Source: Deltaproteobacteria bacterium Ga0077550 (GTDB taxonomy: Bacteria > Myxococcota_A > Polyangia > Nannocystales > Nannocystaceae). From it: a stretch of DNA of 64,000 nucleotides. Shown here in pieces: positions 32,994-42,956 of this stretch; the stretch's first letter is position 1, and every line of letters starts with the position of its first letter. Under the pieces are notes generated by a model. That model did no database searches. It saw only the letters and a list, made by a program, of their open reading frames with translations, and had not been told where the DNA came from. Where the stretch lies: the NCBI GenBank assembly GCA_001464385.1, contig LNFB01000288.1:62001-126000 (forward strand). The letters run 5' to 3'. Both the position numbers and the translations under genes were made by a program.

Positions 32994-33917
32994 TCACATG
33001 AACCGGACGAACAACCCCATCGACCACACGAAGCCGTGCATGCGCACGTCCCCGAGCGACGTCCCCTGCGTCGAGATCGCGTCGTCCGCCACGTCGGGCC
33101 GCGGGCGCAGGCGCAGCTTCGTCCCCGCGCCGTAGCCCATCATCACGTTCACGCCGCCGGTGACCCGCGCCGCGCCGCGCGGGCGCAGCCACGCCTTGGG
33201 CAGGTACACCGAGACGCCGGCCTTGGCCGCGAAGGTGCCGAGGACGCGGTGCGAGGTGGTGTCGCGGTCGTTCGAGTCGACGCGCGCGCGCACGAACTGG
33301 GGCCCGCCCTCGAGCGCGGCGACGACGTCGATGCCCTCGACGAGGACGACCGAGGCGCGGACGCTCGCGATCGCGGCGTGGGCCCGCACGCCCGTCGACA
33401 GCGCGCCGTCGTACGGATCCGCAGCGCCGGCCTGGTGGCCGTACTGCAGGCCGCCGCCGAGGAACAGCGGGCCGCGCCCGACCCGGCCGTCGACGCGCAG
33501 GCCGATCCCGAGCTGCAGCGGGTTGCGTCCGTCGTCGAGGGCCCGGTAGCCCCGATCGACGATCGTGAGCGTGCCGAGCTCGAGGAAGGGATCGAGGCGC
33601 CAGCGGATCGGGCGACTCGGCGGGGACCAGCGCGGCGACGCCTTCTCCCAGTGGAAGGTCTCGATCGGCGGGGCGACGGACTCGGTGGTCCCGAACGGCG
33701 TCGCGACGGCGGGCTCGGGCGCGGGCTCGGCCGGCGCGACGGGAGCCGGCTCGAGCGGCGCTGCGCCGGGCAGCTTCGACGTCGGGGCAGTCGCGGCGGC
33801 CTCCGGCACCGCGCTCGGCGGTGGAGCGTCGGTCGGCGCCGCGAACAACGACAGACCCAGGGTGATCGCGTGCGTCATCTGAATCATCGGAATCATCGGA
33901 TGAACCATCGGAATCAC
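32994..33917 (-). CDS. Predicted outer-membrane beta-barrel protein with Pro-rich linker
   Basis: 307 residues if started at the GTG at 33917, which overlaps the stop of the upstream gene (GTGA) and has GGAG five bases before it. Three nearby in-frame ATG codons follow within a repeated ATGATTCCG context; the ATG at 33878 gives the cleanest signal peptide (THAITLGLSLFAAP). Then about 70 residues of Pro/Ala-rich linker and a beta-rich part ending in VRFM, with an aromatic near the terminus. Same design as 6911-7942 and likewise directly downstream of a beta-propeller lipoprotein. Function unknown. Confidence 0.75.
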   Translation of the reverse strand: MIPMVHPMIPMIQMTHAITLGLSLFAAPTDAPPPSAVPEAAATAPTSKLPGAAPLEPAPVAPAEPAPEPAVATPFGTTESVAPPIETFHWEKASPRWSPPSRPIRWRLDPFLELGTLTIVDRGYRALDDGRNPLQLGIGLRVDGRVGRGPLFLGGGLQYGHQAGAADPYDGALSTGVRAHAAIASVRASVVLVEGIDVVAALEGGPQFVRARVDSNDRDTTSHRVLGTFAAKAGVSVYLPKAWLRPRGAARVTGGVNVMMGYGAGTKLRLRPRPDVADDAISTQGTSLGDVRMHGFVWSMGLFVRFM

Positions 33918-35476
33918 CGCCGCTCCAGCAGATCGCCGAGGAACAGGCCCCAGCGGGAAGTGCTCGTCGATCGCGACGGCGCGGTCGCGTCCGCGACGGT
34001 GACGAACCCGACCGCGTCGGCGTGGACGATCATCAGCTTGTCGGCGTCGGGCAGGTGGAAGAAGCGCTCGATCGGCTCGTCGAGCTGCATCGACTCCGGA
34101 TCGAGCGTCGCGAGGTCGACCGTGCTGACCCACGACTGCCCCGGCGTGCCGAGCAGGAGCTGGTTGCCCGAGAGCGCCGAGGAGGCCGCGTCGTAGGGCA
34201 CCGTCGAGGTCAGCGGCGTGACCTGGCTGCGGGCGAAGTCGAGGACGTACAGCGTGTTGCCCGAGCCGACCAACGCGCGATCGTTGTCGAGCGACACGAG
34301 CGCATCGATGCCGCCGTTGATCGTCAGGCGCTGCGGCGTGCGACCGAGAGCGTCCTCGATCCCGTCGAGATCGAGCTGGTACACGATGCCGCCGCCGTTC
34401 GCCCACGCCAGCAGCTGCGGGGTGGGCCCCGCCGCGGTCTCGCTGGTGCGCAGCCGCAGGTGCCCCACGGCCGCGTCGAGGGCGATGGTGAAGCCCTGCT
34501 GGGTGCGGATGTCGGTGAACGCGAGCGTCGAGCCCGACACCGTCACGAGGAACGGCGTCTCGTCGCCGTCGTGGGTGAGGAAATCCGACGCCCCGGCGCC
34601 GACCGGCACGAGGCTCACCTGGGCCGAGAAGCCCGGCGCGCCCGTGACCTCGTCGGGGCGATCGACCAGCGTCAGCATCGCGACGTCGTTGCTCGTGTCG
34701 GACCGCAGGAACAGCACCGGCGACTCGTACAGCGCGTTGCCCCGCCGCAGCAGCGTCGCGTTGGGCGTGAACGGCACGTCGGGGAAGAACCGCACCGCCG
34801 CCTGATCGAGCTCGGGGTCGGCGGCGTCGACGAGCACGATCTCGCCGTCGGCGAGGAAGGCGAGGATCTCGCGGTCGACCGCGCCCACCCGCACCGGCAG
34901 GCCGTCGGCGGCCGGGAAGTGCACCGCGTCCAGCCGGCCCCCGAAGCCGTTGAGCGTGAGGTCGCGGACGCTGTCGTCACCGAGATCGACGAGCGCGACC
35001 TGGTTCTGGTTCTGCAGCACGCCGGCGCCGGGGCCACCGCCGAAGTGGAGCACCGCGCGACGCCCGTCGGGGCCGAGCGAGATCGACGAGAACGGGGCGC
35101 GCACGGGGATCTCCACCGCGTCGCTGCGGCCATCCGCGGCGATCCGCATCAGCCGATCGTCGATGCCCTCGATCTTCTCGGAGGCCGGCACGACCAGGGC
35201 CAGCACGTTCTCGCCGGCGAGGTCCGGCTGGACCCACGCGATGCGGGTGTCACCGTCGCCGAGCGTGACGCGCAGGAGGGCGAGGTCGTCGTCCTCGGGC
35301 ACCGCGAACAGGAGCTCCTGGTGGGTCTGGTCGGGCCACACGACGCTGGTGCGGGTGCCGACCGGCGCGCCGACCTCGAGCGCAGCGTCGTACGGGTCGT
35401 CGCCGCAGGCGAAAAGGCCGAGCAGCGCCGCGATCAGGCCACCGCGGCCGCGGGCAGGGATCATCGAGGATCGCAT
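33914..35476 (-). CDS. Beta-propeller lipoprotein
   Basis: 520 residues. Signal peptide with lipobox (LIAALLGLFACGDD). The rest is repeated beta-structure with motifs such as ISLGPDGRRAVLHFGGG and GIDALVSLDNDRALVGSGNTLYVLD, read as a seven- or eight-bladed propeller. It follows another propeller lipoprotein with a 4-base gap and overlaps the outer-membrane protein gene by 4 bases, so the three are one unit. Ligand and partner unknown. An ATG four codons downstream (MIPARG) is an alternative start. Confidence 0.85.
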   Translation of the reverse strand: MRSSMIPARGRGGLIAALLGLFACGDDPYDAALEVGAPVGTRTSVVWPDQTHQELLFAVPEDDDLALLRVTLGDGDTRIAWVQPDLAGENVLALVVPASEKIEGIDDRLMRIAADGRSDAVEIPVRAPFSSISLGPDGRRAVLHFGGGPGAGVLQNQNQVALVDLGDDSVRDLTLNGFGGRLDAVHFPAADGLPVRVGAVDREILAFLADGEIVLVDAADPELDQAAVRFFPDVPFTPNATLLRRGNALYESPVLFLRSDTSNDVAMLTLVDRPDEVTGAPGFSAQVSLVPVGAGASDFLTHDGDETPFLVTVSGSTLAFTDIRTQQGFTIALDAAVGHLRLRTSETAAGPTPQLLAWANGGGIVYQLDLDGIEDALGRTPQRLTINGGIDALVSLDNDRALVGSGNTLYVLDFARSQVTPLTSTVPYDAASSALSGNQLLLGTPGQSWVSTVDLATLDPESMQLDEPIERFFHLPDADKLMIVHADAVGFVTVADATAPSRSTSTSRWGLFLGDLLERR

Positions 35477-35480
35477 GGCG

Positions 35481-37268
35481 TCAGTCCTTCACCGCGTCGT
35501 TGAGGCGGAAGCCGGTCACCGTCTGCACGTCGCCGCCCGCGTCGATGAAGGTGATGCGGCCGGTCGGGTGCTCCTGCGACACGAAGATCTTCGCGGTGGC
35601 GTCGACGTAGCCCGCGCCCTCCGGGGGCGAGCCCAGGCCCAGCGACTCGACGATGAACGTGCGGAGATCGACGCGATCGATGCGCTGGACCCCGAGGGCG
35701 TCGTCGCGCAGCAGCACGACCGCTCGGTCGCCCTCCGGGGAGAACAGCACCGGACCCGGGCTCGTCTCGATCGTCTGGCGTTTCTTCACCGGGAACGTCT
35801 TGCTGAGATCGAGCAGCGTGTACGCCCAGGCGGGTGTCTCGTCCGCGGCGTCGGGCGTGTGCAGCAGCAGCGCGTTGGCGCCGTCCGGCGCGATGCCGAC
35901 GGCCTGGATCGGATCGTCGACGAACAGCGTGACCGCCTCGCCCCACGCGTCGCCGTCGCGGCGCACCAGCGTCACGCGCAGCCGCGGATCGGCGTCGGGG
36001 TCGGGGCCGGTGTCGGGGCCGCCGGTGCTGCCGCCGTCGCTCGACGACGACTCGCCCGCGGTGGTCGAGGTGCCGCCACCGTCCGACGAGCTCGAGCCCC
36101 CGGTCGTCCCGCCGAGCACCTGCGATCCGTCGACGAAGGGGTTCACGCTGGTGAACAGCACGATCGCGTCGGCCCCCGGGGCGATCTGGGCCAGGCCCAC
36201 GTACTCGGTCGGCAGCTCGTACGGCACCGGCGTCGAGCCGGCGTCGACCGGCAGCGCGAGCTCCCAGAAGCGGCTGCCCGCGGTGCTCGGCGTCGTGAGG
36301 ATCGCGAAGCTGCCGTCGGGGGCGAGGTCGAGATCGGTGGGGATGTTCGGTAGGTCGAAGGAGTACTGCGCCCGGGTCACGAGGTCGGTCGCGACGATCT
36401 CGGTCTCGCCTTCCACGCGGCTGAGCGCCACGTCGCGGTCGGCGGCGACGTGGATCTCGACCGTGCTCGGATCGACGCCGGGATCGGACACCACCGGGAT
36501 GACATCGGGCTTGTCGAGGACCGCGAGGTCCGCCACCGGCACCACGTTCACGCCGTCGTCGGTGACGACGTACGCCCGCGCCGAGTCGGCGGAGAACACG
36601 ATCTCGCGGGGGTGGGCCCCCACGGTCATCGCGTAGGTCGCGTCGGCCGCGATGTCGAGCACGGTGACCTCCTGATCGCTGCCGACGCCGAGCGCCTCGG
36701 GCCCGTCGATGTCGTGGTAGACGAAGACGAACGCGCCGTCCGGCGACACCGCGAGGTTGTTCGCGCCCGCGGTCACGTCGCGCACGACGACGCTGGAGGT
36801 GAACGCCGCCGTCGTGGTCAGCAGCGCGACGTCGTTGCTGCGCTGATCGAGCACCGCGACGTGGCCACCGTCGTCGTCGCTGCCGAGGATCGGGACGACC
36901 ACGCTGGGGCCGCGACCGACGCCCACGACGTCGATCGCGAGGTTGGTCGAGTCGATGACCGCCACCGAGTCGGTGAGCTCGCTGGCGCTGTAGACGAAGC
37001 GGCCGCTCGCCCGCGGCACCCGGAAATCCGCGTCGGGCTCCTCCTCGGGGGGCGGCCCGCCGGTGTCGTCGGCTCCCCCGGAATTCGAGTCCCCAGCCGA
37101 GGCCGACGCCGACGCCGACGCGCCCCCGTCGGTGCCGGCACCGGTGAGGCCCGTGCCATCGCCCGCGAAGCCCGAGTCGTCCACCGACATGCAGCCAGCC
37201 CCGAGGGCCCACGGCGCACACGCCCACCAAGCTCTCGTCCATCGAGCCGACATCCAAGTCATGGGCAT
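35481..37268 (-). CDS. Beta-propeller lipoprotein with Ser/Gly linkers
   Basis: 595 residues. Lipobox LGAGC near residue 26, then low-complexity GGASASASASAGDSNSGG. Propeller-type repeats follow (AIDVVGVGRGPSVVV, NLAVSPDGAFVFVY, DLAPDGSFAILT). A second Ser/Thr/Gly-rich insert (about residues 400-440) sits inside the domain. YncE-like overall. The ATG at 37262 is 7 bases after TAGGAT and may be the true, leaderless start rather than 37268. First gene of a three- or four-gene unit that ends in the outer-membrane protein and lipocalin. Confidence 0.85.
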   Translation of the reverse strand: MPMTWMSARWTRAWWACAPWALGAGCMSVDDSGFAGDGTGLTGAGTDGGASASASASAGDSNSGGADDTGGPPPEEEPDADFRVPRASGRFVYSASELTDSVAVIDSTNLAIDVVGVGRGPSVVVPILGSDDDGGHVAVLDQRSNDVALLTTTAAFTSSVVVRDVTAGANNLAVSPDGAFVFVYHDIDGPEALGVGSDQEVTVLDIAADATYAMTVGAHPREIVFSADSARAYVVTDDGVNVVPVADLAVLDKPDVIPVVSDPGVDPSTVEIHVAADRDVALSRVEGETEIVATDLVTRAQYSFDLPNIPTDLDLAPDGSFAILTTPSTAGSRFWELALPVDAGSTPVPYELPTEYVGLAQIAPGADAIVLFTSVNPFVDGSQVLGGTTGGSSSSDGGGTSTTAGESSSSDGGSTGGPDTGPDPDADPRLRVTLVRRDGDAWGEAVTLFVDDPIQAVGIAPDGANALLLHTPDAADETPAWAYTLLDLSKTFPVKKRQTIETSPGPVLFSPEGDRAVVLLRDDALGVQRIDRVDLRTFIVESLGLGSPPEGAGYVDATAKIFVSQEHPTGRITFIDAGGDVQTVTGFRLNDAVKD

Positions 37269-37399
37269 GATCCTACCACCGCAACGGGGTAGTGTCCGAT
37301 CTCCCGCCGACGATCACGGGCGCAGGTGTTTCGCCGCGGGACGCACCGTTCGCGCCTCGCATCGGGCCCGGCCCACGGCGGTCCGCAGCGCGGATCCGA

Positions 37400-39535
37400 T
37401 CAGTAGCCGCGGAGGCGGGCGACGATCGCCGCCTGGACGTCCTTCGGGACCTCGTCGTACTGGCTGAACTGCATCGTGTAGCTCGCCCGGCCCTGCGTCG
37501 CCGATCGGATCGCGGTCGCGTAGCCGACCATCTCGGCGAGCGGTACCTCGGCGCGGACGATCTGCGCGGTGCTGCGGCCGCCCTCGACGGCGGCGCGCGC
37601 CGGCTCCATGCCCATGATGCGGCCGCGTCGACCGTTGAGGTCGGACACCACGTTGCCGGTGAAGTCGTCGGGGACGACGACCTCGACCGCCATCGTCGGC
37701 TCGAGCAGCACGGCGCCGACCTCCTCGAAGCCCTGCATCGTCGCCATCGCGGCGGCGGCTTGGAATGCCGCGTCGCTCGAGTCGCCCTCGCGGAACGCGG
37801 CGGACACCAGCTTCACGCCGACGTCGACCACCGGGTACCCGAGCAACGGGCCGCGGGTGAGCGCGTCGTCGCTGCCGGTCTTGCACGATTGCACAAACAC
37901 CGGCGGCAGACCGGGCTGACCCGACGGCGTCTTGGGCACCGCCGACTCGAAGGTGTTGCCCGCCCCGCGCTCGCGCGGCGTGAGCTCGATCGTCACCTTG
38001 GCGTAGGCCCGCTTGCCGCCCATCTCGCGCTCGTACTCGAGGGTCTTGGTCAGTGGGCGCGACAGCGTCTCACGGTACGCGACCTGGGGCTTGCCGACGT
38101 GGACCTCGAGCCGGTGCTCGCGCATCAGCCGATCGATGATGATCTCGAGGTGGAGCTCGCCCTGGCCGCAGACCAGCGTCTGGCCGGAGTCGCGGTCCTG
38201 CTGGACGCGGAAGCTCGGATCCTCGCGGAGGAACCGCGCGAGCGCCTCGTCGAGCGCGGGCTGATCGGCGGCCGTCTTGGCCTCGATCGCGCGGAAGATG
38301 ACGGGCTCGGGGATCTGCATCCCCGCGAGCACCACGCTGTCCTTGTCGTCGGCGAGGATCAGCGTGTCGCCGGTGCCGGTGAACTTGAGGCCGACCGCGG
38401 CCGCGATGTTGCCGACGCCGACCTCGTCGATCTCGGTGGTCTTGTTGGCATGGACCTGGAGCAGCCGCTGCGGCTTCTCCTTGCGCGACTTGGAGGCGTT
38501 CTGCAGCGCGTCCTTGATCCGGAGCTTGCCGGAGTAGACGCGGAAGAACACGAGCGGGCCGCGGTGGGGATCGAACAGCACCTTGAACGCCAGCGCGAGG
38601 AACGGATCCTCGTACCGCGGCGCGCGCTCGACCAGGCTGCCGTCGGTGGTGCGGTGGGCCTGCACCGGTGGCATGTCGGCGGGCGACGGCAGGTAGTCGA
38701 TCACCGCGTCGAGCAGGGTCTGCACGCCCTTGTTCTTCAGCGAGCTCCCGCACAGCACCACGACGCCGCGGTTCGCGATCGTGGCCTTGCGCATCGCGGG
38801 GCGGAGCATCGCGCTGGGGACGTCACCGCCCTGCTCGAGATAGGCCGCCATCACGTCGTCGTCGACCTCGCCGATCGCCTCGACCATCGCCAGGCGCGCG
38901 GCCTTGGCCTCCTCGACGAGCGTGGCGTCGAGCGTAGACAGCGGCTGGCGCACGACCTTCTCGCCGCTGTCGCCCTCGAAGCGCACGACCTCGAGCTCGA
39001 GGAGATCGATGACGCCCGAGAAGTCGCCCTCGAGGCCGATCGGGAGCTGGGCGACGATCGGGTGGGCGCCGAGGCGATCGCGGAGCATGCCGACCGTGAG
39101 CTCCAGCGTCGCGCCGACGCGGTCGAGCTTGTTGACGAAGGCCACGCGCGGCACCTTGTAGCGATCGGCCTGCCGCCACACCGTCTCGGACTGGGGCTCG
39201 ACGCCGGAGACCGCGTCGAAGACCGCGACCGCGCCGTCGAGCACGCGCAGCGATCGCTCGACCTCGACGGTGAAGTCGACGTGGCCGGGCGTGTCGATGA
39301 TGTTGATTCGGTGCTCGCGCCACGCACAGGTCGTCGCAGCGGCGGTGATCGTGATCCCGCGCTCCTGCTCCTGCGGCATGTAGTCCATGACCGCGGCGCC
39401 GTCGTGGACCTCGCCCATGCGGTGCGTGATCCCGGTGTAGAAGAGGATCCGCTCCGTGGTCGTCGTCTTGCCCGCATCGATGTGGGCCATGATGCCGATG
39501 TCGCGGATCGTCGTGATGTCGAGCGGGGAGGCCAT
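37400..39535 (-). CDS. Elongation factor G family translational GTPase
   Basis: 711 residues, full length. G1 [19 protein letters not shown], switch [17 protein letters not shown]3 DTPGHVDF, G4 NKLDRVGA. Domains II to V follow, including [11 protein letters not shown] of domain IV and RGRIMGMEP. Catalyses translocation and, with RRF, ribosome recycling. It is not in a str operon: rpsL, rpsG and tuf are absent nearby and hpt is its neighbour. It may therefore be a second EF-G (fusA2 type) or the sole copy moved away; sequence alone does not settle this. The start at 39535 follows family length. Confidence 0.92.
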   Translation of the reverse strand: MASPLDITTIRDIGIMAHIDAGKTTTTERILFYTGITHRMGEVHDGAAVMDYMPQEQERGITITAAATTCAWREHRINIIDTPGHVDFTVEVERSLRVLDGAVAVFDAVSGVEPQSETVWRQADRYKVPRVAFVNKLDRVGATLELTVGMLRDRLGAHPIVAQLPIGLEGDFSGVIDLLELEVVRFEGDSGEKVVRQPLSTLDATLVEEAKAARLAMVEAIGEVDDDVMAAYLEQGGDVPSAMLRPAMRKATIANRGVVVLCGSSLKNKGVQTLLDAVIDYLPSPADMPPVQAHRTTDGSLVERAPRYEDPFLALAFKVLFDPHRGPLVFFRVYSGKLRIKDALQNASKSRKEKPQRLLQVHANKTTEIDEVGVGNIAAAVGLKFTGTGDTLILADDKDSVVLAGMQIPEPVIFRAIEAKTAADQPALDEALARFLREDPSFRVQQDRDSGQTLVCGQGELHLEIIIDRLMREHRLEVHVGKPQVAYRETLSRPLTKTLEYEREMGGKRAYAKVTIELTPRERGAGNTFESAVPKTPSGQPGLPPVFVQSCKTGSDDALTRGPLLGYPVVDVGVKLVSAAFREGDSSDAAFQAAAAMATMQGFEEVGAVLLEPTMAVEVVVPDDFTGNVVSDLNGRRGRIMGMEPARAAVEGGRSTAQIVRAEVPLAEMVGYATAIRSATQGRASYTMQFSQYDEVPKDVQAAIVARLRGY

Positions 39536-39573
39536 GGGATCCGGGTTTCTTCTAGAGGGGGACGGACGATTCC

Positions 39574-39597
39574 GGGCACGGGCACGGGCACGGGCAC
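39574..39597. repeat. Tandem hexamer repeat (GGGCAC)4
   Basis: Four perfect copies of GGGCAC in the short spacer between hpt and the EF-G gene. A possible slippage site; copy number could vary between strains. It would lie in the leader of the EF-G transcript. Confidence 0.7.
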
Positions 39598-39628
39598 GGA
39601 GCGCGGGTTTCGGGAGCACGCCTCGGCG

Positions 39629-40186
39629 CTAGCTATACACCTCCGGCTTCAACACCCCGATGTACGGCAGGTTCCGATACAACCCGGCGTAGTCGAGGCC
39701 GTAGCCGACGACGAACTCGTTGGGGCAGCGAAAGCCCACGTAGCGGGCGTCGAGGCGCTCGGTGCGGGCCTCCTGCTTGTCGAGCAGCGTGCAGACCTCC
39801 ACCGAGGCGGGGCGGCGCGTCTGGAGGTTGTCGAGGAGGTAGCGCAGCGTCAGGCCGGTGTCGACGATGTCCTCGACCAGCAGGACGTCGCGACCGTCGA
39901 TCGCCTGGTTCAGATCCTTCAGGATGCGGACCACGCCGGACGACACCGTGTTGCCGCCGTACGACGACACGGCCATGAAGTCGACCTCGAGCGGGATATC
40001 GATGCCGCGCACGAGGTCCGCCATCAGCGGGAAGCAGCCCGAGAGGACCCCGACCACGAGCGGCTTGCGGCGCTTGTAGTCGTGGGCGATCGCCGAGGCG
40101 AGCTCACCCACGCGGGTCGCGATGGTCTGCTGCGTGAAGAGGACCTCGCGGATGGAGGAGCCGAGCCCGCGTTCTGCGTCGTTCAT
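39629..40186 (-). CDS. hpt: Hypoxanthine phosphoribosyltransferase
   Basis: 185 residues. PRPP-binding motif VLLVEDIVDTGLTL near residue 105, SSYGGNTVSSG loop, and the C-terminal VGYGLDYAGLYRNLPYIGVL. Converts hypoxanthine or guanine with PRPP to IMP or GMP (purine salvage). A TATACT -10 lies at 40225-40220, giving a short leader. Confidence 0.95.
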   Translation of the reverse strand: MNDAERGLGSSIREVLFTQQTIATRVGELASAIAHDYKRRKPLVVGVLSGCFPLMADLVRGIDIPLEVDFMAVSSYGGNTVSSGVVRILKDLNQAIDGRDVLLVEDIVDTGLTLRYLLDNLQTRRPASVEVCTLLDKQEARTERLDARYVGFRCPNEFVVGYGLDYAGLYRNLPYIGVLKPEVYS

Positions 40187-40346
40187 GGGGTGTCTCGCCC
40201 GGGGACTCCGGGCGCGCGGAGTATAGCGATCGCCCGGAGGTCCGCGACGGCCGCCCGATCCCCCCGCCCGCGCGCGCAGCGGCGCGGTCCGCCGCGGGGT
40301 CGGGCGATCCGCGCCGGCGGGGCTCCTCCCCCACCCTCACCCCGCT

Positions 40347-41090
40347 TCAGCCGAACAACGGCCGAAGGTCCTCGGTCTGCTCGGCGAACGGCGAGGTGCA
40401 CGGCGGGCCGTCGGCGTGCCACCACCGCGTGTCGGCCCGCGCGCGCCCGAGCTCGAGCACCGTCGCGCTCCGCGTGCCGTAGCCGTGGGCCGGAACGTGC
40501 ACGCACGTCCCCTCGAAGCCCGCAGGATCGTGCTCGCGCAGCACCGCCATCCACCGCTCGGGCGCGGGTCGTTGCGGGCCGAACAGCGCCGGCAGCTCGC
40601 GGCGGAGACGACCGACGCGGGCGCTGGGGGACGCGCCGAGGCTGCGCTCGGTCACGACGTGGAACCCCGGCGCGAGCGTCTCGTGGTAGACGCGCGCCCC
40701 GTCGCTCCACACCAAGTGCGCCTCGCTCGCGTCCGCCATCACCAGGTGGAACGGATCGTGACGGCTCGGCGCCTCGGAGGCGATGCGTCGCACCGCGTGC
40801 GCGGCGGAATCCTCGCTCAGCGCGTCGAGCACGAGCAGGCCCCGCGAGCGACCGACCCGCGTGGGCGCCATGCCGGTGAACCGGTTGGTGATGCCGACGA
40901 ACACACCGTGGTCGTTGAGGCCGATCCACGTGCCGCCCGCCTGCAGGTCGCGCGGGGCATAGAACCGCACGCCGCCCTGCACCACCAGCGCCGGGCCCCG
41001 CGACGCCCTCCCGAGCCGCTCGTCACGGTTGGCCGCGACCACCAGCGGCGTGCGCTGCCAGACCCGCGTGGCGACGATGAGGGTGCACAT
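40347..41090 (-). CDS. NRDE family protein (TANGO2-like)
   Basis: 247 residues from the ATG at 41090, which places Cys2 directly after Met (MCTLIVA), the expected position for this Ntn-hydrolase-like fold. The name-giving motif is AANRDER, followed by GGTWIGLNDHGVFVGITNR. TANGO2 homologues have been linked to heme or lipid handling in eukaryotes; the bacterial role is unclear. No partner in the operon sense: the next gene starts a glycan cassette. Confidence 0.88.
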   Translation of the reverse strand: MCTLIVATRVWQRTPLVVAANRDERLGRASRGPALVVQGGVRFYAPRDLQAGGTWIGLNDHGVFVGITNRFTGMAPTRVGRSRGLLVLDALSEDSAAHAVRRIASEAPSRHDPFHLVMADASEAHLVWSDGARVYHETLAPGFHVVTERSLGASPSARVGRLRRELPALFGPQRPAPERWMAVLREHDPAGFEGTCVHVPAHGYGTRSATVLELGRARADTRWWHADGPPCTSPFAEQTEDLRPLFG

Positions 41091-41130
41091 GGCGACGCCC
41101 CCCGAGGATACGCGAGCGCGCCGGTCGCCG

Positions 41131-42246
41131 TCAGCCGACGCGGACGCGCGGCTCCGGGGCATCGCCCGCGTCGGCGCCGAGCACCAGCATCAACGCGTCG
41201 GTCAACGCCGCGGTGTCCCCGGGTGGCACGAGGAGCATGCGGCCGTCGCCGTGCTCGAGCTCCGGGATGCCACCGACCCGCGTCGCCACCACCGGCACGC
41301 CGTACGCGAAGGCCTCGCGCACCACGAGCGGCGCGCCCTCGGACAGGCCCGCGACCTCGCGCGACGGCACGCACAGGACGTCCGCCCCCGAGAGCAGCGC
41401 GTGCTTGGCCTCGGCGTGGACGAAGCCGTGGAACCGCGCCGCGAGGCCCAGCCGACGGGCGAGCCGCTGCAGCCGACGACGGTGCGGACCGTCGCCCGCG
41501 ATCTCGAGCCGTGGCCGCGGGCGCATGCGCAGCGCAGCGGCGAACAGGTCGTCGACGCCCTTCTGCGGGATGAGCCGACCCAGGTAGAGGATCGTCGGAG
41601 GACCCGTGCGCGGCCGCCTCGCCGGGCGCGGCGTCGGATCCGGAACGCAGTGGATCATCGGCTCGATGATGAGCCGCTCGGGCCGGACCACGCCGCCGAA
41701 CGCCCGCTCGAACCGCGAGCGCTTCTCGACCGAAGGGAACCGCACGGCATCGGCGTGGCGCACCAGCGCGGCGAACCGATCCCGCAGCGGTCGGGGCAGC
41801 CACAGCAGCACGTCGACGTCGGTGCCGTGCCCGAACAGCTCGAAGGGCACGCCCCGGCGCACGCACTCGTCGGCGACGATCCAACCGCCGGGCAGCATCA
41901 TGTGCGAGATGACGCGGTCGATGCCGCCTGCGTCGAGCTCGCGTCGCACTGCGTTGCGAAGCCCCCGCACGAGGGGCCACACCAGCGCGGCGCGCCACGG
42001 CCGGTCGCGGATGTTCTCGAGGATCCCGAAGTTCCCGGTGAGCGTGGAGAGCTTCGCCGGCGCATAGTCGAAGCGGACGACCTCGCAGGGTCCGGGCAAC
42101 GTCCCGTGGCACCACGCCGTGCGCGGCGCGAGGATCCGGACCTTGGTCCCGCGATGCGCCGCCTGCTCCCAGTGGCGCAGGATGAACTCACCGCGCGGAT
42201 CCCCGGGGTACTGCGGGAACGTCGTCGAGACCACGAGGGTCCGCAT
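41131..42246 (-). CDS. GT4-family glycosyltransferase
   Basis: 371 residues. N-terminal acceptor domain (STTFPQYPGDPRGEFI), then the donor domain with YLGRLIPQKGVDDL and the retaining EX7E motif in SEGAPLVVREAFAYGVPVVAT. Transfers a sugar from a nucleotide sugar in the cytoplasm, for polysaccharide or glycolipid. The ATG overlaps the methyltransferase stop (TGATG), so these genes are coupled. Confidence 0.92.
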   Translation of the reverse strand: MRTLVVSTTFPQYPGDPRGEFILRHWEQAAHRGTKVRILAPRTAWCHGTLPGPCEVVRFDYAPAKLSTLTGNFGILENIRDRPWRAALVWPLVRGLRNAVRRELDAGGIDRVISHMMLPGGWIVADECVRRGVPFELFGHGTDVDVLLWLPRPLRDRFAALVRHADAVRFPSVEKRSRFERAFGGVVRPERLIIEPMIHCVPDPTPRPARRPRTGPPTILYLGRLIPQKGVDDLFAAALRMRPRPRLEIAGDGPHRRRLQRLARRLGLAARFHGFVHAEAKHALLSGADVLCVPSREVAGLSEGAPLVVREAFAYGVPVVATRVGGIPELEHGDGRMLLVPPGDTAALTDALMLVLGADAGDAPEPRVRVG

Positions 42247-42956
42247 CACGCACGCTTCTCCACGAAGAACACCGTGAAGCCGGCGAAGCGGCGCGCCGCC
42301 GAGTCCATCAGCGCCCACTCGGCGGCCTCGACCGCCCGGCCCACGCCCGGCACACCGAACACCGCGGGGTGCGGCGTGATGACCCGGATGCCCGCGATGT
42401 CGGTGACGCGCGCGTTGGGGGGCAGCAGGCCGACCACCTCGTCGGGGGTGAGGAACGCCGTCGTGATCGCGCCCTCGTCGAACTTCTTCGAGGTCGAGCG
42501 CGGCCCGAACACCTTCTTGATCAGGTAGCGCAGCGAGTGACGGTTGTAGATGTCGAACACCAGGTGCCCGCCGGGACGCACGACGCGGACCATCTCGGCC
42601 AAGGCGACGTCGAGCTGGGGCACGTGCGACAGCACCTTGAAGCTGTAGGCGACGTCGAAGCTGTCGTCGGGGAACGGCAGCGCGGTGGCGGAGCCCTCGC
42701 GCACGTCGAGCCCGCGCTCTCGGGCGCGCGCCAGCATGCCCGGCGACAGATCGATGCCCTTGGCCGAGCGCGCGAACTGGGCGCAGCGCTGGAGCACGAG
42801 CCCGGTGCCGCAGCCGACCTCGAGCAGATCGCGGCCCTCGCCGACGCGACGGACGAGCGCCGCGGCCTGATCGTCGATCAGCTTGTGGTAGCCGCGGTCG
42901 CGGTTGCGGTCGTAGCCCTCGGAGAATGCGTCGTAGTATTCGCGGTTGTCGGTCAT
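42246..42956 (-). CDS. Class I SAM-dependent methyltransferase
   Basis: 236 residues. Motif I LLEVGCGTGLVLQRC, a post-I region with IDLSPGMLARARERG, and the core ALPFPDDSFDVAYSFKVLSHVP. UbiE/Coq5-like fold; within a glycan cassette it probably methylates a sugar or lipid intermediate (inference). Overlaps both neighbours by TGATG. Confidence 0.9.
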   Translation of the reverse strand: MTDNREYYDAFSEGYDRNRDRGYHKLIDDQAAALVRRVGEGRDLLEVGCGTGLVLQRCAQFARSAKGIDLSPGMLARARERGLDVREGSATALPFPDDSFDVAYSFKVLSHVPQLDVALAEMVRVVRPGGHLVFDIYNRHSLRYLIKKVFGPRSTSKKFDEGAITTAFLTPDEVVGLLPPNARVTDIAGIRVITPHPAVFGVPGVGRAVEAAEWALMDSAARRFAGFTVFFVEKRA

